The position numbers and the translations under genes were made by a program. A stretch of DNA of 64,000 nucleotides from Thalassospira sp. TSL5-1. Its GTDB lineage: Bacteria > Pseudomonadota > Alphaproteobacteria > Rhodospirillales > Thalassospiraceae. The notes under the pieces were generated by a model, which saw only the letters and a list, made by a program, of their open reading frames with translations, had not been told where the DNA came from and ran no database searches. The DNA lies in NCBI RefSeq assembly GCF_001907695.1, contig NZ_KV880639.1, forward strand, positions 260,103-324,102, written 5' to 3'. Below, piece after piece: positions 1 to 9,094 of the stretch. The number at the start of each line of letters is the position of its first letter. Within the stretch, counting starts at the first letter, position 1.

Positions 1-58
1 AACAAACGGCACAGCAGGCATATCATAATGCCAATAGGGAAAAATCATACGTCACGCC

Positions 59-1147
59 TTAAAGATAAAACCGGTCCGATAGCTGTAACCGGCCTTCAAA
101 CCCTTCCACAAGGCCGAATTCCTCGGGTTGGGTGCAAAATAACGGCACAATCTGCAACGCATGGCAGGACTGTGCCACTTCCACCACATCGCTTAGGCGC
201 GGATGCACATTCCAGCGGTGAAAGGCGCCCTTCCCCTCGCTGACAAAACGACGGGCCGTTTCGGACATATGGCCGGTATAAATGATTTTTGCATCCCGCC
301 CCAAACGGCCCTCCGATTGCCATTTACGGCTAATCTCGCCCGCCGCCCCCTTGGTTCCGCAGGGCGAATGGCACAATAACAGCCGGGCATTGGGGTTAAA
401 TTCGCGGGCTTTTGCGCTCAGGCGGCGCAAATCGGCAATGGCATCATCATGCACAAAATCGCGCCCGCCCGGTGCCAGCACCTGCTGCACCCGGCCAAAA
501 CACCGCATGTCCATTGTCCAGTCGGTGAAACCGGCCCGTTCAAACAGCAGGGCCATTTCGGCCGCGCGGCCACTGGGCGGCACAGGAAACAGAATTTGCC
601 CGTCATAGCCACCAACCGCTGCCAGCAGGCTTTCAATCCGGTCGCGCTGCGAGACATTATACATCCCGTAAGAGGCATCGCACAAAACCGTCGCGGCATC
701 GGGGGCCTGATCATATAAAAAATAATCAGATTCCGTGCAAATATCGCCCGTATAAAGCACCCCACCCGCCAGATCAAAATGCAACCATACCCCGCCAAAG
801 GCATGGCCGGTGCGCCCGGTGGTAACCGTCACACCATCGACCTGTATTTCACCAAAGGCAGGCAAAATGTTCACATCCGCCCCGGATGGCAGCGACTTGG
901 CCGTGATGGCCGTGCAATAAATCGGCAACCCCGCCTCGATCGCATAGCGGGCCGCACCAATATGATCGATATGGTCGTGGCTTATGAAAACGGCGTTAAC
1001 TTTGGTCAGCCAGGCAGGATCAAACCCCGGTTCATTTTCCAGGCCATCGCCACAATCAAGCAACCAGCGCCGGTTTAAAAAATCCAGCCGGATACAGGCC
1101 GGGGCCTTCTCCCCCAGGCCGGATAAAATACGAATACCTGCCGCCAT
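59..1147 (-). CDS. MBL-fold metallohydrolase, last gene of an ABC-importer operon
   Basis: Predicted 362-residue metallo-beta-lactamase-fold hydrolase. The metal motif HDHIDH lies near residue 50, and a later YTGDICTESD segment supplies the second metal aspartate. A C-terminal block with HRWNVHPRLSDV and IVPLFC loosely recalls the arrangement in beta-CASP nucleases, but I cannot assign that subfamily. The ATG at 1147 overlaps the stop of the upstream ATPase gene as TAATG, so translation is probably coupled; a longer reading would start inside the ATPase gene. The enzyme may process the imported compound in the cytoplasm, which is inferred from context. No signal peptide is seen at the chosen start. 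The fold is secure and the substrate unknown. Confidence 0.85.
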   Translation of the reverse strand: MAAGIRILSGLGEKAPACIRLDFLNRRWLLDCGDGLENEPGFDPAWLTKVNAVFISHDHIDHIGAARYAIEAGLPIYCTAITAKSLPSGADVNILPAFGEIQVDGVTVTTGRTGHAFGGVWLHFDLAGGVLYTGDICTESDYFLYDQAPDAATVLCDASYGMYNVSQRDRIESLLAAVGGYDGQILFPVPPSGRAAEMALLFERAGFTDWTMDMRCFGRVQQVLAPGGRDFVHDDAIADLRRLSAKAREFNPNARLLLCHSPCGTKGAAGEISRKWQSEGRLGRDAKIIYTGHMSETARRFVSEGKGAFHRWNVHPRLSDVVEVAQSCHALQIVPLFCTQPEEFGLVEGFEGRLQLSDRFYL

Positions 1148-2226
1148 TATGCTGCCTCCTGGCGCGAAAAGACCCATCCATCGCGTACGGACAGGGAAAT
1201 ATTGTCGCCAATACGCGCACGATAATCATTGTAAACCGGCAGGGCATGGCCGTTTGCAAGGCGAACCGCCAGTCGGAACCGCCCGCCCAAATACACACAA
1301 TCCTCGACTTTACCGGCCAGTGTGCCCTGACCATCCACCCGGATGTCTTCGGGGCGCAAACACAGGCCCAGCGTATCGTTCTCGCGGGCTTGGCTGGCAA
1401 TATTGACGCAAATACGCGCCGGAATATCCGCATCCCCCAACCGCACCGCACAGCGGCCATTGTCCTGCAGGGTAATATCGCCCACCGGCAGCACCGCCCC
1501 GGCACCGACAAAACCAGCCACCATCTGGTCACTGGGCTCGCGATACAGGGTTTCGGGCGCGGCCATCTGGCGAATGTGTCCACCATCCATCACCGCAATC
1601 CGGTCCGCCATCGCCATCGCTTCGGCCTGGTCATGGGTGACATAAATCATGGTTGCGCCGGTACGACGGTGAAAATCCAGGAAGGCCTCCTGCATGGTCT
1701 CACGCAAATGCACATCCAGGTTTGCCAAGGGTTCATCAAGCAACACCGCACGCGGTTCCATCACCAGACAGCGTGCAAGAGCAACACGCTGGCGTTGCCC
1801 GCCGCTTAGCTCCGAAGGCGAGCGGTCGGCATAATTTTCCAACGATACAATCGACAACGCCTCGCGAATGCGCCGGTCCCGTTCCGCGCGCGACATTTTA
1901 CGCACCTCCAACGGATAGCCCACATTGCGCGCGACCGACATATGCGGCCACAGGGCATAAGACTGAAACACAATGCCCAGATTGCGGTCTTCCGGTGCGA
2001 CCATCTGGCGCGATGCCCCATCGGCCACCACCTGCCCGGCGAGCGAAATGGTGCCCTCATCGGGCTGTTCAAACCCGGCCAACAGGCGCAACAGGGTTGT
2101 TTTGCCACAGCCTGACGGCCCCAGCAGAGCAACAAATTCGCCATCGGCTATATCAAGCGAGACATTATTAACCGCCCGATAATCACCAAACTGCTTGGTA
2201 ATGTTGCGCAAATTTATGACTGCCAC
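1147..2226 (-). CDS. ABC transporter ATP-binding protein (Fe3+/polyamine-type)
   Basis: A 359-residue nucleotide-binding subunit that energises the importer encoded with it. Walker [10 protein letters not shown] is near residue 37. The signature LSGGQRQRVALAR and Walker B AVLLDEPLANLD follow, then the switch histidine in YVTHDQAEAMAMADR. The C-terminal third is a TOBE-like regulatory region (LGLCLRPEDIRVDG), typical of the FbpC/PotA/UgpC class. The start is GTG at 2226, preceded at seven bases by GGAG. It overlaps the permease gene by 13 bases and the hydrolase gene by one. Family certain, substrate not. Confidence 0.93.
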   Translation of the reverse strand: MAVINLRNITKQFGDYRAVNNVSLDIADGEFVALLGPSGCGKTTLLRLLAGFEQPDEGTISLAGQVVADGASRQMVAPEDRNLGIVFQSYALWPHMSVARNVGYPLEVRKMSRAERDRRIREALSIVSLENYADRSPSELSGGQRQRVALARCLVMEPRAVLLDEPLANLDVHLRETMQEAFLDFHRRTGATMIYVTHDQAEAMAMADRIAVMDGGHIRQMAAPETLYREPSDQMVAGFVGAGAVLPVGDITLQDNGRCAVRLGDADIPARICVNIASQARENDTLGLCLRPEDIRVDGQGTLAGKVEDCVYLGGRFRLAVRLANGHALPVYNDYRARIGDNISLSVRDGWVFSRQEAA

Positions 2227-3941
2227 GGTATCACTCCCTTGGGCAGATGACGCGAGGCCAGTTGAAAACCGGTCATCAGGGCCACAACAACCCCCACCAC
2301 CAGCACGGCCACCGCCGATGCCAGGACGCTATCGCCACTGTCATCAAGGTTGAAAATCAGAACACCCAGCGTTTCATTGCCCGCCGACCACAAAAGGGCC
2401 GAAACGGTCAGTTCGTTAAACGCGGTTAAAAACACCAGCAACGCCCCGGCCGCCGCGGCAGGTGCCGCCAAAGGCAGCAAAATATCGCGCAACCGGCGGC
2501 CCAGCCCCGCCCCACAAGCCTGGGCGGCCTCTTCCAATGCCGGGTCAAGCTGCATGAAACTGTTCATCACAGGGCGCAGCGCAATGATCAAAAACCGCGC
2601 CAGATAGGCAACAAAGATAATCGCCAGCGTGCCATACAAACTAATGTCGAGCACCGGAATGCGAATGAACAGCAAGATACAGGCAATCGCCAGCACCACG
2701 CCGGGCAAGGCATAGGGAATTTCGACCAGCAAATTGACCATTTTGGTCAATCGTGTGGGCCGACGCACAATCACATAGGCCAGCGGCAAGCATATGCCGA
2801 CCAGCACAATCGCCGCGCCGACCGACAATAACAGGCTGTTATGAAACGCCCGGATGGTGGCAGGCTGCACAAACAGAACCTGGTAAAAGGCATCAAAACT
2901 GAAATTATCAAGGCCCAACCGAACACCAAAGGCCGGGACCAGCGAGGTTGCCACCAGGGCCATTAAAGGCACCACCAAAATGGCACCCAGCACGGCCCAT
3001 AACAGCACCTCGATCACAACACGGCGCGCCCCAAGCCGAATATCAAGCGGCCGGCCCACAACGCCCATCAGGCGATAATCGCGCTTGCTCAACAAATGAT
3101 GGTGCAACAACACACCAATAACGGCAATAACGCCAATCAGTATCGCCAACACAGAAACCTCGCCCAAGGCGGCGGGGCCAAAGCTGGATAATTTGCGATA
3201 AATCAGGGTTGGCAGGGTAATGTAATTGCCAGGAATACCCAGCATCGCCTGAATACCAAAATTCCCCAATGCCGTCACAAAAGCCATTGCCGTGCCTGCA
3301 ATCAGGCCCGGGCTGGTTAAGGGTAAAATCACCTGCCACCACAAACGCCCGCCGCGCGCACCGGCAAGCCGTGCGGCCTCTACCTGTTCACGCGGCAACA
3401 GGCGCAAATTGGCCCGCAGGGTCAAAAACACGATCGAGGCATGCTGAATGCCCAAAAGCAGGGCAATTCCCTCTGCCGAATAGAGCGGCTGGGGGGAGCC
3501 CAACGCCGGGGCCATGCCAATGGCATTCAAAAGCGCACTGCTGGGCCCGGTAAGCTGCACCCACGCCAAGGCCGTAATTTGCGGCGGGATCATCATCGGG
3601 ATCATAAAGCAAAAAACCAGTGCCGCCTTCGCCCTGATATCCGTCAGCGCTACCAGAAAGGCAAATGCCCCACCAATCAGCACCGAAATAACGGTCCCCA
3701 AAGCCGCAGTATAAAGGCTGTGTGCCGTTGCCTGCCATGTCTGGCTGCTTTCTGCGACATCGCGCAAATAGTCCAGGCTGGGCATGCCCTGCACAAACAG
3801 GCCTTCTGCGGCCAGGCGCAGCATAGGCAGAACCGAAATAAAAAGAACCGGCACGAACAATAAAGGCAGCAACCGGTCCGAAAACCGGTTGCCTCCCAAA
3901 TGTCTGCCAGATGCAGCCAGCCTGCGTCCGACAGCCTGCAT
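2214..3941 (-). CDS. ABC transporter permease, FbpB-type two-module fusion
   Basis: A 575-residue inner-membrane permease of the iron(III)/2-aminoethylphosphonate class. Two homologous permease modules lie in one chain, each with about six membrane segments. The EAA-type cytoplasmic loops are visible as EAARLAGARGGRLWWQVILPLTSPG in the first half and EEAAQACGAGLGRRLRDILLPLAAP in the second. The double length is normal for FbpB/AfuB-type permeases. The ATG at 3941 overlaps the stop of the binding-protein gene (TAATG), so the operon reads binding protein, permease, ATPase, hydrolase. The fused architecture is clear; the transported compound is not. Confidence 0.92.
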   Translation of the reverse strand: MQAVGRRLAASGRHLGGNRFSDRLLPLLFVPVLFISVLPMLRLAAEGLFVQGMPSLDYLRDVAESSQTWQATAHSLYTAALGTVISVLIGGAFAFLVALTDIRAKAALVFCFMIPMMIPPQITALAWVQLTGPSSALLNAIGMAPALGSPQPLYSAEGIALLLGIQHASIVFLTLRANLRLLPREQVEAARLAGARGGRLWWQVILPLTSPGLIAGTAMAFVTALGNFGIQAMLGIPGNYITLPTLIYRKLSSFGPAALGEVSVLAILIGVIAVIGVLLHHHLLSKRDYRLMGVVGRPLDIRLGARRVVIEVLLWAVLGAILVVPLMALVATSLVPAFGVRLGLDNFSFDAFYQVLFVQPATIRAFHNSLLLSVGAAIVLVGICLPLAYVIVRRPTRLTKMVNLLVEIPYALPGVVLAIACILLFIRIPVLDISLYGTLAIIFVAYLARFLIIALRPVMNSFMQLDPALEEAAQACGAGLGRRLRDILLPLAAPAAAAGALLVFLTAFNELTVSALLWSAGNETLGVLIFNLDDSGDSVLASAVAVLVVGVVVALMTGFQLASRHLPKGVIPWQS

Positions 3942-4921
3942 TATTCAGCCCCAAACATCTCGGCGAACTTCTTCTTGTTCGCATCGGCATTTTTAAGGGC
4001 AACAGCCGGATCAAACGTCATCAGTTTGATGTCCTTGCGGGCCGGGAAGCCTGCGGGCGGGTCCATATCGTTACGCGCCGGGATATACCCCATTTCCTGA
4101 ACCAGCTTCTGGCCCTTTTCCGACAGCACGAAATCGACAAATTTGTGTGCGGCATCAACATTCTTGGCCGTTTTCATAATGGCGACCGGTTCGGTCACAT
4201 AGGTGACACCTTCGCTGGGGAAGACAAAATCCACCGGAGATCCTTCGGCCTTGCCGCGCAATGCCAGGAAGTCAACGACCATGCCATAGGGTTTCTCGCC
4301 CGAGGCAACAGCCTTGAACGTGCCGCCATTCCCGCCCTGGGCACGGGCCTTGTTATCGGCCAGGGCCTGATAATAATCCCAGCCCAGATCCGGGCTTTCC
4401 ACCATCGTCGAAAGGGTAATCAGCGCCGCCCCAGAATAAAGCGGGCTTGGCATCGCGATCTGGTTTTTCAGGGCCGGATCGGCAAGATCCTTCCACGCGG
4501 TCGGTTTTTTGGAAACGCCAGTGTTATAAACAATGCCGGTCGTGATCAGCTTGGTGGAATAATAGTAGCCATCGGCATCATACAGGGCCGGGTCATAGGC
4601 CTTGGCTTCGGACGATTTATAAGCCTGAAGCTGCCCCTGCTGTTTCATGCCTTCCAGGGTCACGGTATCAGCGATCAGCAACACATCCGGCCGCGGGTCG
4701 CCCGCAGCAATTTCGGCCCCCAGTTTTGCCATCAGTTTGGTGGTGCCATCACGCACCCAGTCCACTTCCACATCCGGGTAAGCGGCCTTAAAGGCATCAA
4801 CGGTGGTTTGCGCATCCTGGTTGGGCTGGCTGGTATATAAAACCAGCTTTTCGGCAGCCTGCCCCAAAACCGGCATCATCATTGTGGCGGATGCCACGGC
4901 AGCAAGAAGCACTTTACGCAT
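3941..4921 (-). CDS. ABC transporter periplasmic substrate-binding protein (iron/phosphonate-type)
   Basis: A 326-residue secreted binding protein, first gene of the operon. The chosen ATG at 4921 gives a signal peptide (MRKVLLAAVASATMMMP followed by VLGQAAE) and is preceded by AGGGGA at good spacing; an upstream in-frame extension to 5002 would spoil the signal and run through an operator-like palindrome. Mature features such as LVLYTSQPNQDAQTTVDAF, GYYYSTKLITTGIVYNT and GYIPARND fit the FbpA/AfuA/PhnS-like class. The conserved tyrosine pair used by some FbpA proteins for iron could be present (YYY near residue 120), but the ligand could equally be a phosphonate or phosphate ester. Confidence 0.88.
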   Translation of the reverse strand: MRKVLLAAVASATMMMPVLGQAAEKLVLYTSQPNQDAQTTVDAFKAAYPDVEVDWVRDGTTKLMAKLGAEIAAGDPRPDVLLIADTVTLEGMKQQGQLQAYKSSEAKAYDPALYDADGYYYSTKLITTGIVYNTGVSKKPTAWKDLADPALKNQIAMPSPLYSGAALITLSTMVESPDLGWDYYQALADNKARAQGGNGGTFKAVASGEKPYGMVVDFLALRGKAEGSPVDFVFPSEGVTYVTEPVAIMKTAKNVDAAHKFVDFVLSEKGQKLVQEMGYIPARNDMDPPAGFPARKDIKLMTFDPAVALKNADANKKKFAEMFGAE

Positions 4922-4957
4922 TCTAAAAATCCCCTGAAACGGTGAAACGCAAAAAGG

Positions 4958-4969
4958 TTTCGTACGAAA
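4958..4969. promoter_or_regulatory. Perfect 12-bp palindrome TTTCGTACGAAA, likely DeoR operator (copy 1)
   Basis: TTTCGTACGAAA is its own reverse complement. It lies 37 bases before the binding-protein start, in the divergent region shared with a DeoR-type regulator gene. An identical copy lies at 5106. Position and identity suggest operator sites for that regulator; this is inferred. Confidence 0.6.
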
Positions 4970-5105
4970 ACAACGTGAGGGGGACGCTACCGATATTTTC
5001 ATAACAGTTGTGTGACAAAGCTAAGAATTAAATGTTTCAGCCGTGTTTTCGGGCTTCTCAGCGGGTTTTTCACATCGCTATAATTACCTTAAAGCGAAAC
5101 ACAAC

Positions 5106-5117
5106 TTTCGTACGAAA
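5106..5117. promoter_or_regulatory. Perfect 12-bp palindrome TTTCGTACGAAA, likely DeoR operator (copy 2)
   Basis: Second exact copy, 148 bases from the first and 16 bases before the DeoR-type start codon. Binding here would be expected to repress the regulator's own promoter, while the first copy would control the importer operon. Confidence 0.6.
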
Positions 5118-5133
5118 TTAAAAAGGCTTGCCG

Positions 5134-5907
5134 ATGCCCCGTCCCGTGCCCATTGAAAATCGCCGCGACCGCATTGTCGCCCTGGTCAAAAGCTGTGGCT
5201 TCATGGCTGTCGAGGAACTGGCACGACGCTTTGACGTTTCAGTTCAAACCATCCGCACCGACCTGCGCGACCTGCAGGAACAGGGGCGGATTTTTCGCCG
5301 TCATGGCAAAGCCGGCCCCGCCCCGGTACCGGACAATACAAGTTATGAAAATCGCGAGGTTTGGAATCGCAGCGGTAAACTGGCCCTGGCAACAAAGCTG
5401 ACAAACCTGATCCCCGAAGGATGCACCCTTGCCATTGGCACGGGCACAACAGCCGAGCTTGCCGCACAAAGCCTGTCCCAACATCGTAACCTAACGGTGC
5501 TGACCAATAACATTCATGTTGTGATGACACTGCAAAACGCGCCGGGCGTTACCCTGCGGTTATCGGGCGGTACGGTTCGCACCCGCGACCTGGATGTGAT
5601 CGGCGCGGACAGTGCCGATTTTTTTGGCTGTTATCATGCCGATTTTGGCATTGTCAGTGTGGGGGGCATGACGCCAGAAGGCGATTTAATGGACTTCAAC
5701 ATGGATGAAGTCCGTGCCCGCCGGGCGCTCACGCAATGTTGCGATCATGCTGTTTTACTGGTCGACGAACGCAAAATCGGCCGCAACGCCCTCTGCCGGG
5801 ACGGGCATGCCAGCGATTTTCAAACCGTCATCCTCAACTCATCCCCATCGGATGCCCTGCAGCAAAGACTGGTTCAAACCCGCACCCGCGTGATTGTTGC
5901 ACCGTAA
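5134..5907 (+). CDS. DeoR/GlpR-family transcriptional regulator
   Basis: A 257-residue regulator, probably a repressor of the divergent importer operon. The N-terminal winged helix is plain: NRRDRIVALVKSCGFMAVEELARRFDVSVQTIRTDLRDL. The C-terminal DeoR sensor domain has the phosphosugar-isomerase-like signature AIGTGTTAELAAQ and the NNIHV segment. The ATG at 5134 is preferred over an in-frame TTG six bases upstream because AAGG lies at better spacing. Proteins of this family usually sense a phosphorylated metabolite; which one is unknown. The convergent amidotransferase gene ends 46 bases away. Confidence 0.92.
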   Translation: MPRPVPIENRRDRIVALVKSCGFMAVEELARRFDVSVQTIRTDLRDLQEQGRIFRRHGKAGPAPVPDNTSYENREVWNRSGKLALATKLTNLIPEGCTLAIGTGTTAELAAQSLSQHRNLTVLTNNIHVVMTLQNAPGVTLRLSGGTVRTRDLDVIGADSADFFGCYHADFGIVSVGGMTPEGDLMDFNMDEVRARRALTQCCDHAVLLVDERKIGRNALCRDGHASDFQTVILNSSPSDALQQRLVQTRTRVIVAP

Positions 5908-5953
5908 CACCAAAGCGATTTACGTTAACGCACGCGCAAAACGCTTAATGCCA

Positions 5954-6730
5954 TCAGATGACATCAAGGATCATTTCCTTGGAGACCGTCAGATCACGCG
6001 CAACATTAAGGCACTGGTTAGGGTCAACGGCAATCCAGCTGGCACTTTCGGTATCCAGCGGTTCGGAAACTACAATCACCTGATTGCCGCGTTTGCGATA
6101 ATATAGCGAAGGGGGCTTGTCATCACTGGCGTAACGCACCGCGCACACACTATCGCCGTCACTCAGGCAGGCGGTAAAGCGAAATGGTGCGGCAATATCG
6201 TGGCGGCGCATGGCCGATTCCACGGTTGCAATCGCCTTGCGAAGGGCGCGGCGGGCATCATTTTCCAGCCCGAAACTCAGCATCAGATAAAATATCAGTT
6301 CACTGTCGGTCGTGCCCTGCCGTAAAGAGTAATATTTGTCATCAATCAGGGCCTCCAGCTCGCGGCGCACCAGTTTATAATCGCCAATCTGGCCGTTGTG
6401 CATGAACAGATATTTATCAAATGCAAAGGGATGGCAATTTGATCGGCTGGTGCCCGTTCCGGTCGAGGCACGGACATGGGCAAAAAACAAGCCGGATTCA
6501 ATATTATGGGCCATAGATTGCAGGTTGGCATCGTTCCAGGCAGGCAGAATTTCGCGATACAGGCCCGGTGTGCTGCGATGGCCATACCAGCCAATACCAA
6601 AACCGTCACCATTGGTCGGCGTTTTGGCCTCTTCGGCATGCAGGCTTTGCGCCACCAGCGAATGTTTCGGCTCAAACACCAGACTATCAAGGTAAACAGG
6701 TTCCCCGATATAGCTCAACCACCGGCACAT
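5954..6730 (-). CDS. Class II glutamine amidotransferase, YafJ-like
   Basis: A 258-residue protein with an N-terminal-nucleophile glutaminase fold. Cys2 (MCRWLSYIGEP) is the expected catalytic residue after removal of Met1. NGDGFGIGWYG, HVRASTGTGTSRSNCHPF and FMHNGQIG are the conserved glutamine-binding segments of this stand-alone family (YafJ/EgtC-like). No synthase domain follows, so the ammonia acceptor is unknown. Length is typical. ATG at 6730 has GGAG upstream. It stands alone, with no obvious partner for ergothioneine or other synthesis nearby. Confidence 0.9.
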   Translation of the reverse strand: MCRWLSYIGEPVYLDSLVFEPKHSLVAQSLHAEEAKTPTNGDGFGIGWYGHRSTPGLYREILPAWNDANLQSMAHNIESGLFFAHVRASTGTGTSRSNCHPFAFDKYLFMHNGQIGDYKLVRRELEALIDDKYYSLRQGTTDSELIFYLMLSFGLENDARRALRKAIATVESAMRRHDIAAPFRFTACLSDGDSVCAVRYASDDKPPSLYYRKRGNQVIVVSEPLDTESASWIAVDPNQCLNVARDLTVSKEMILDVI

Positions 6731-6813
6731 CTATTCCATCTCCCCGATTTTGCCTGAAAATATCAGGATCAGGACGCTATCTATGCCGCCAAACTACAGC
6801 GCGGTCAATGTTC

Positions 6814-6873
6814 TATAACGATTTTAAAAGTTAAACATCCTGCATGGCTGTCATGCCTAAAATCATCGTTATA
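6814..6873. repeat. Imperfect inverted repeat with nested hairpin
   Basis: The left arm TATAACGATTTTA (6814-6826) matches the right arm TAAAATCATCGTTATA (6858-6873) in inverse orientation, apart from a three-base insertion. A smaller GCATG/CATGC hairpin sits in the middle. It lies between the end of the flippase/ligase fusion gene and the start of the amidotransferase gene, both on the minus strand. It may be an operator for the latter or a terminator for the former, though no T-run follows. Confidence 0.4.
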
Positions 6874-6895
6874 AGAGCGTAACCAACAGCATTAA

Positions 6896-9094
6896 TCAGG
6901 AATGTGACAGACGATTAACCTGCTTTCTCATGATAAATGGTCGCGCAAGAAATATCCCCAGCATGAACCAAAACACACGCTGATACACAAGCTCGTGTGC
7001 CATCCCCATGATCGCAGCATTCGCCATGATCAGCAACAAGCCACATTGATAGGGATCTTTGCGCCACTGCATCCCCGAAAATGTACGAACACACCAAGTG
7101 ATTGGCGGAACGAATATAACAGCAAACCCAGCAATGCCCATTTCTGCCAATACCCATAAAAATGAGTTATGAATGATCAGGGCGCGCTCCGACAACGGTA
7201 GATTAAGCTCTACCTGGCTTTTATAAAATGCCCCAAGCCCTGCACCCAGCAACGGGTGAGATATAAACATTTTCCAACCTTCTACCATACTAAGAATACG
7301 GTCACTTTGAACTGTCGAAAAGTCATCTGGACGTGCAATAATTTGCAGGGTGCCTGCACCCATATTCACAAAAAATATTATCGCCTCGTTCAGAGTAAAA
7401 ATTAAAATAAGATAAAATCCTCCGCAAACAATAGTTCTGATCGTTTTCCGGGCATCAAACATGAAAAAGACAATCAGGAAAACCGCAACGGAGCCGAATG
7501 CTGCACGAGATCCGGTCAAATACAAAAGTGCAAATATCAACCCAGGAACGGCAGCATCTCCCCAGGCTTTCAGGCCAGTCCAATGGCGAGAGCCGAGAAA
7601 CAAAAAAGGCAGCGGCAGAACAGACAGCAAAAAGAAGGCATAACTATTAGGGTTTGCCAAAAAACCGGACCAACGCGAGCTTGCCCAGTTTAATGCAATT
7701 AAAACGTCCCAACCCAAAGTCATCCGCAGAATGTATTCAAATACAAAAATCAAAATAGCAGAAGAGACCACGGCTTTTGCAACAGCTCTTGCACCGAATC
7801 CCCCCCATAAAGCCGTCAAGAAAGCGCCAACGACGATATACGAAAACAGAATTCCGATACCGATCAATCGATTATAGAAAGCCCATGACTGGAAACCAAA
7901 CTGAGCGTATCCAATCAGAAAACTCAGCAAAACAATGGCTGCAGATCCCAAAAGCCACCAGTTAACATAATGATTGCGCCAAATATCACGCCATGCACGT
8001 CGCTGTATGATAACAAAAATAAACGTCATGCCTGCGACAATAGCCAACGGATCAGCCAAGTTAACCGTAACTTTGCCCGACGCAATCGGGATAGGCAGTT
8101 GCACCATCATGAACACAACGACAATGGGAGCAACAACCCAGCCAAGCAACAAGATCAACCTACGGCTATATCCAGTACGTGAACGCACCTTTGCAAGCTG
8201 GAGATCCTGGTCAGGAAAAAATCTCTTGATAACCCATACACCGCAAACATTCAGCGCCAGAGCAATCAACGATAACAAGCCGACACCGATACCTGCTCCA
8301 ACCCCGAGAGCAGGAGAAATATTCGCAGCACTAAACGCAAACCCGGCAGATACTTCGCGAATACCCCAACCGCCAAAACTTATAGGGAAAGAAGCTCCAA
8401 GCATTGTAAGCAATGTTGCAAATACTGCCTTTGCAGAAAACACGTCCACTCCGGCCATACCAACAATCAAAGCAAGGTATGCTCCAAGCATCAAAGAATG
8501 CATAATAAGAATAACAAAAATAATAGAAAAAAACTTCCGACCGAACCCGCTTGAAAAAATAAGATTCAGTTCAGCCCTTTGCCTCACTGATAGCTGAAAA
8601 AAATACACAGAAAACAGACTAAATAAGACAAAAACACCCATAGAAGAAAGCATTACGCCCGGCGCGTAATCAAAACTAATTTTACCGACAACGAGAAAAG
8701 CTGCTGACAATGAAGCTATTAACAAAACAGCAAGGGAAAAAATTCTTTCCAAGGCAGTGACAATGACCGCCGAATCCGCATCAGAAATGTCTTTCACGAG
8801 CAGCGTCCGCGACACGCTTTGTCCAAAAAAGTTAAAAAAAGCCATACCTGCCAATAAAGAATATATATTTACAGCATGAGACCTTTGAAAACCAATCCTC
8901 TGCCCAAAAATTCTCAGAAAAATCTCAAACCGAAAACTACTTAATATCTGGTTTAACAAAATAAGAGCTAAAGATAAAAAAACCCAAGATATTCTTGTCC
9001 CATATAGATACGACAATGATTCCCGGACATTCACAAAAAAAATCAGTACAAGCAGAGCAAATAGAACCGCCGCAATTTTCGCATATCTTACCAA
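6896..9094 (-). CDS. Membrane fusion: flippase-like (AglD/LPG-synthase TM) domain plus O-antigen-ligase-like (Wzy_C) domain
   Basis: A 732-residue polytopic membrane protein. Residues 1 to about 305 resemble the lysylphosphatidylglycerol-synthase transmembrane/UPF0104 family, with the family hallmark SFGGWGIREVSAGFAF at 239-254. Residues 340-720 carry marks of the O-antigen ligase/polymerase family: LTGSRAAFG (526-534), SHPLLGAGLGAF (612-623) and HNSFLWVLAEMGIAG (642-656). These domains normally occur in separate proteins. The start is TTG at 9094, with GAAGG upstream; I see no nearby ATG. The gene is strikingly AT-rich with many ATA, AAA and TTT codons, unlike its neighbours, which suggests transfer. 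A role in assembling or ligating a surface glycan or lipid-linked polymer is inferred. Confidence 0.8.
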   Translation of the reverse strand: MVRYAKIAAVLFALLVLIFFVNVRESLSYLYGTRISWVFLSLALILLNQILSSFRFEIFLRIFGQRIGFQRSHAVNIYSLLAGMAFFNFFGQSVSRTLLVKDISDADSAVIVTALERIFSLAVLLIASLSAAFLVVGKISFDYAPGVMLSSMGVFVLFSLFSVYFFQLSVRQRAELNLIFSSGFGRKFFSIIFVILIMHSLMLGAYLALIVGMAGVDVFSAKAVFATLLTMLGASFPISFGGWGIREVSAGFAFSAANISPALGVGAGIGVGLLSLIALALNVCGVWVIKRFFPDQDLQLAKVRSRTGYSRRLILLLGWVVAPIVVVFMMVQLPIPIASGKVTVNLADPLAIVAGMTFIFVIIQRRAWRDIWRNHYVNWWLLGSAAIVLLSFLIGYAQFGFQSWAFYNRLIGIGILFSYIVVGAFLTALWGGFGARAVAKAVVSSAILIFVFEYILRMTLGWDVLIALNWASSRWSGFLANPNSYAFFLLSVLPLPFLFLGSRHWTGLKAWGDAAVPGLIFALLYLTGSRAAFGSVAVFLIVFFMFDARKTIRTIVCGGFYLILIFTLNEAIIFFVNMGAGTLQIIARPDDFSTVQSDRILSMVEGWKMFISHPLLGAGLGAFYKSQVELNLPLSERALIIHNSFLWVLAEMGIAGFAVIFVPPITWCVRTFSGMQWRKDPYQCGLLLIMANAAIMGMAHELVYQRVFWFMLGIFLARPFIMRKQVNRLSHS

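Noticed and set aside
3911-4840. 309-codon open frame on the plus strand
   Set aside because: Antisense to the binding-protein gene, which has a signal peptide and family motifs.
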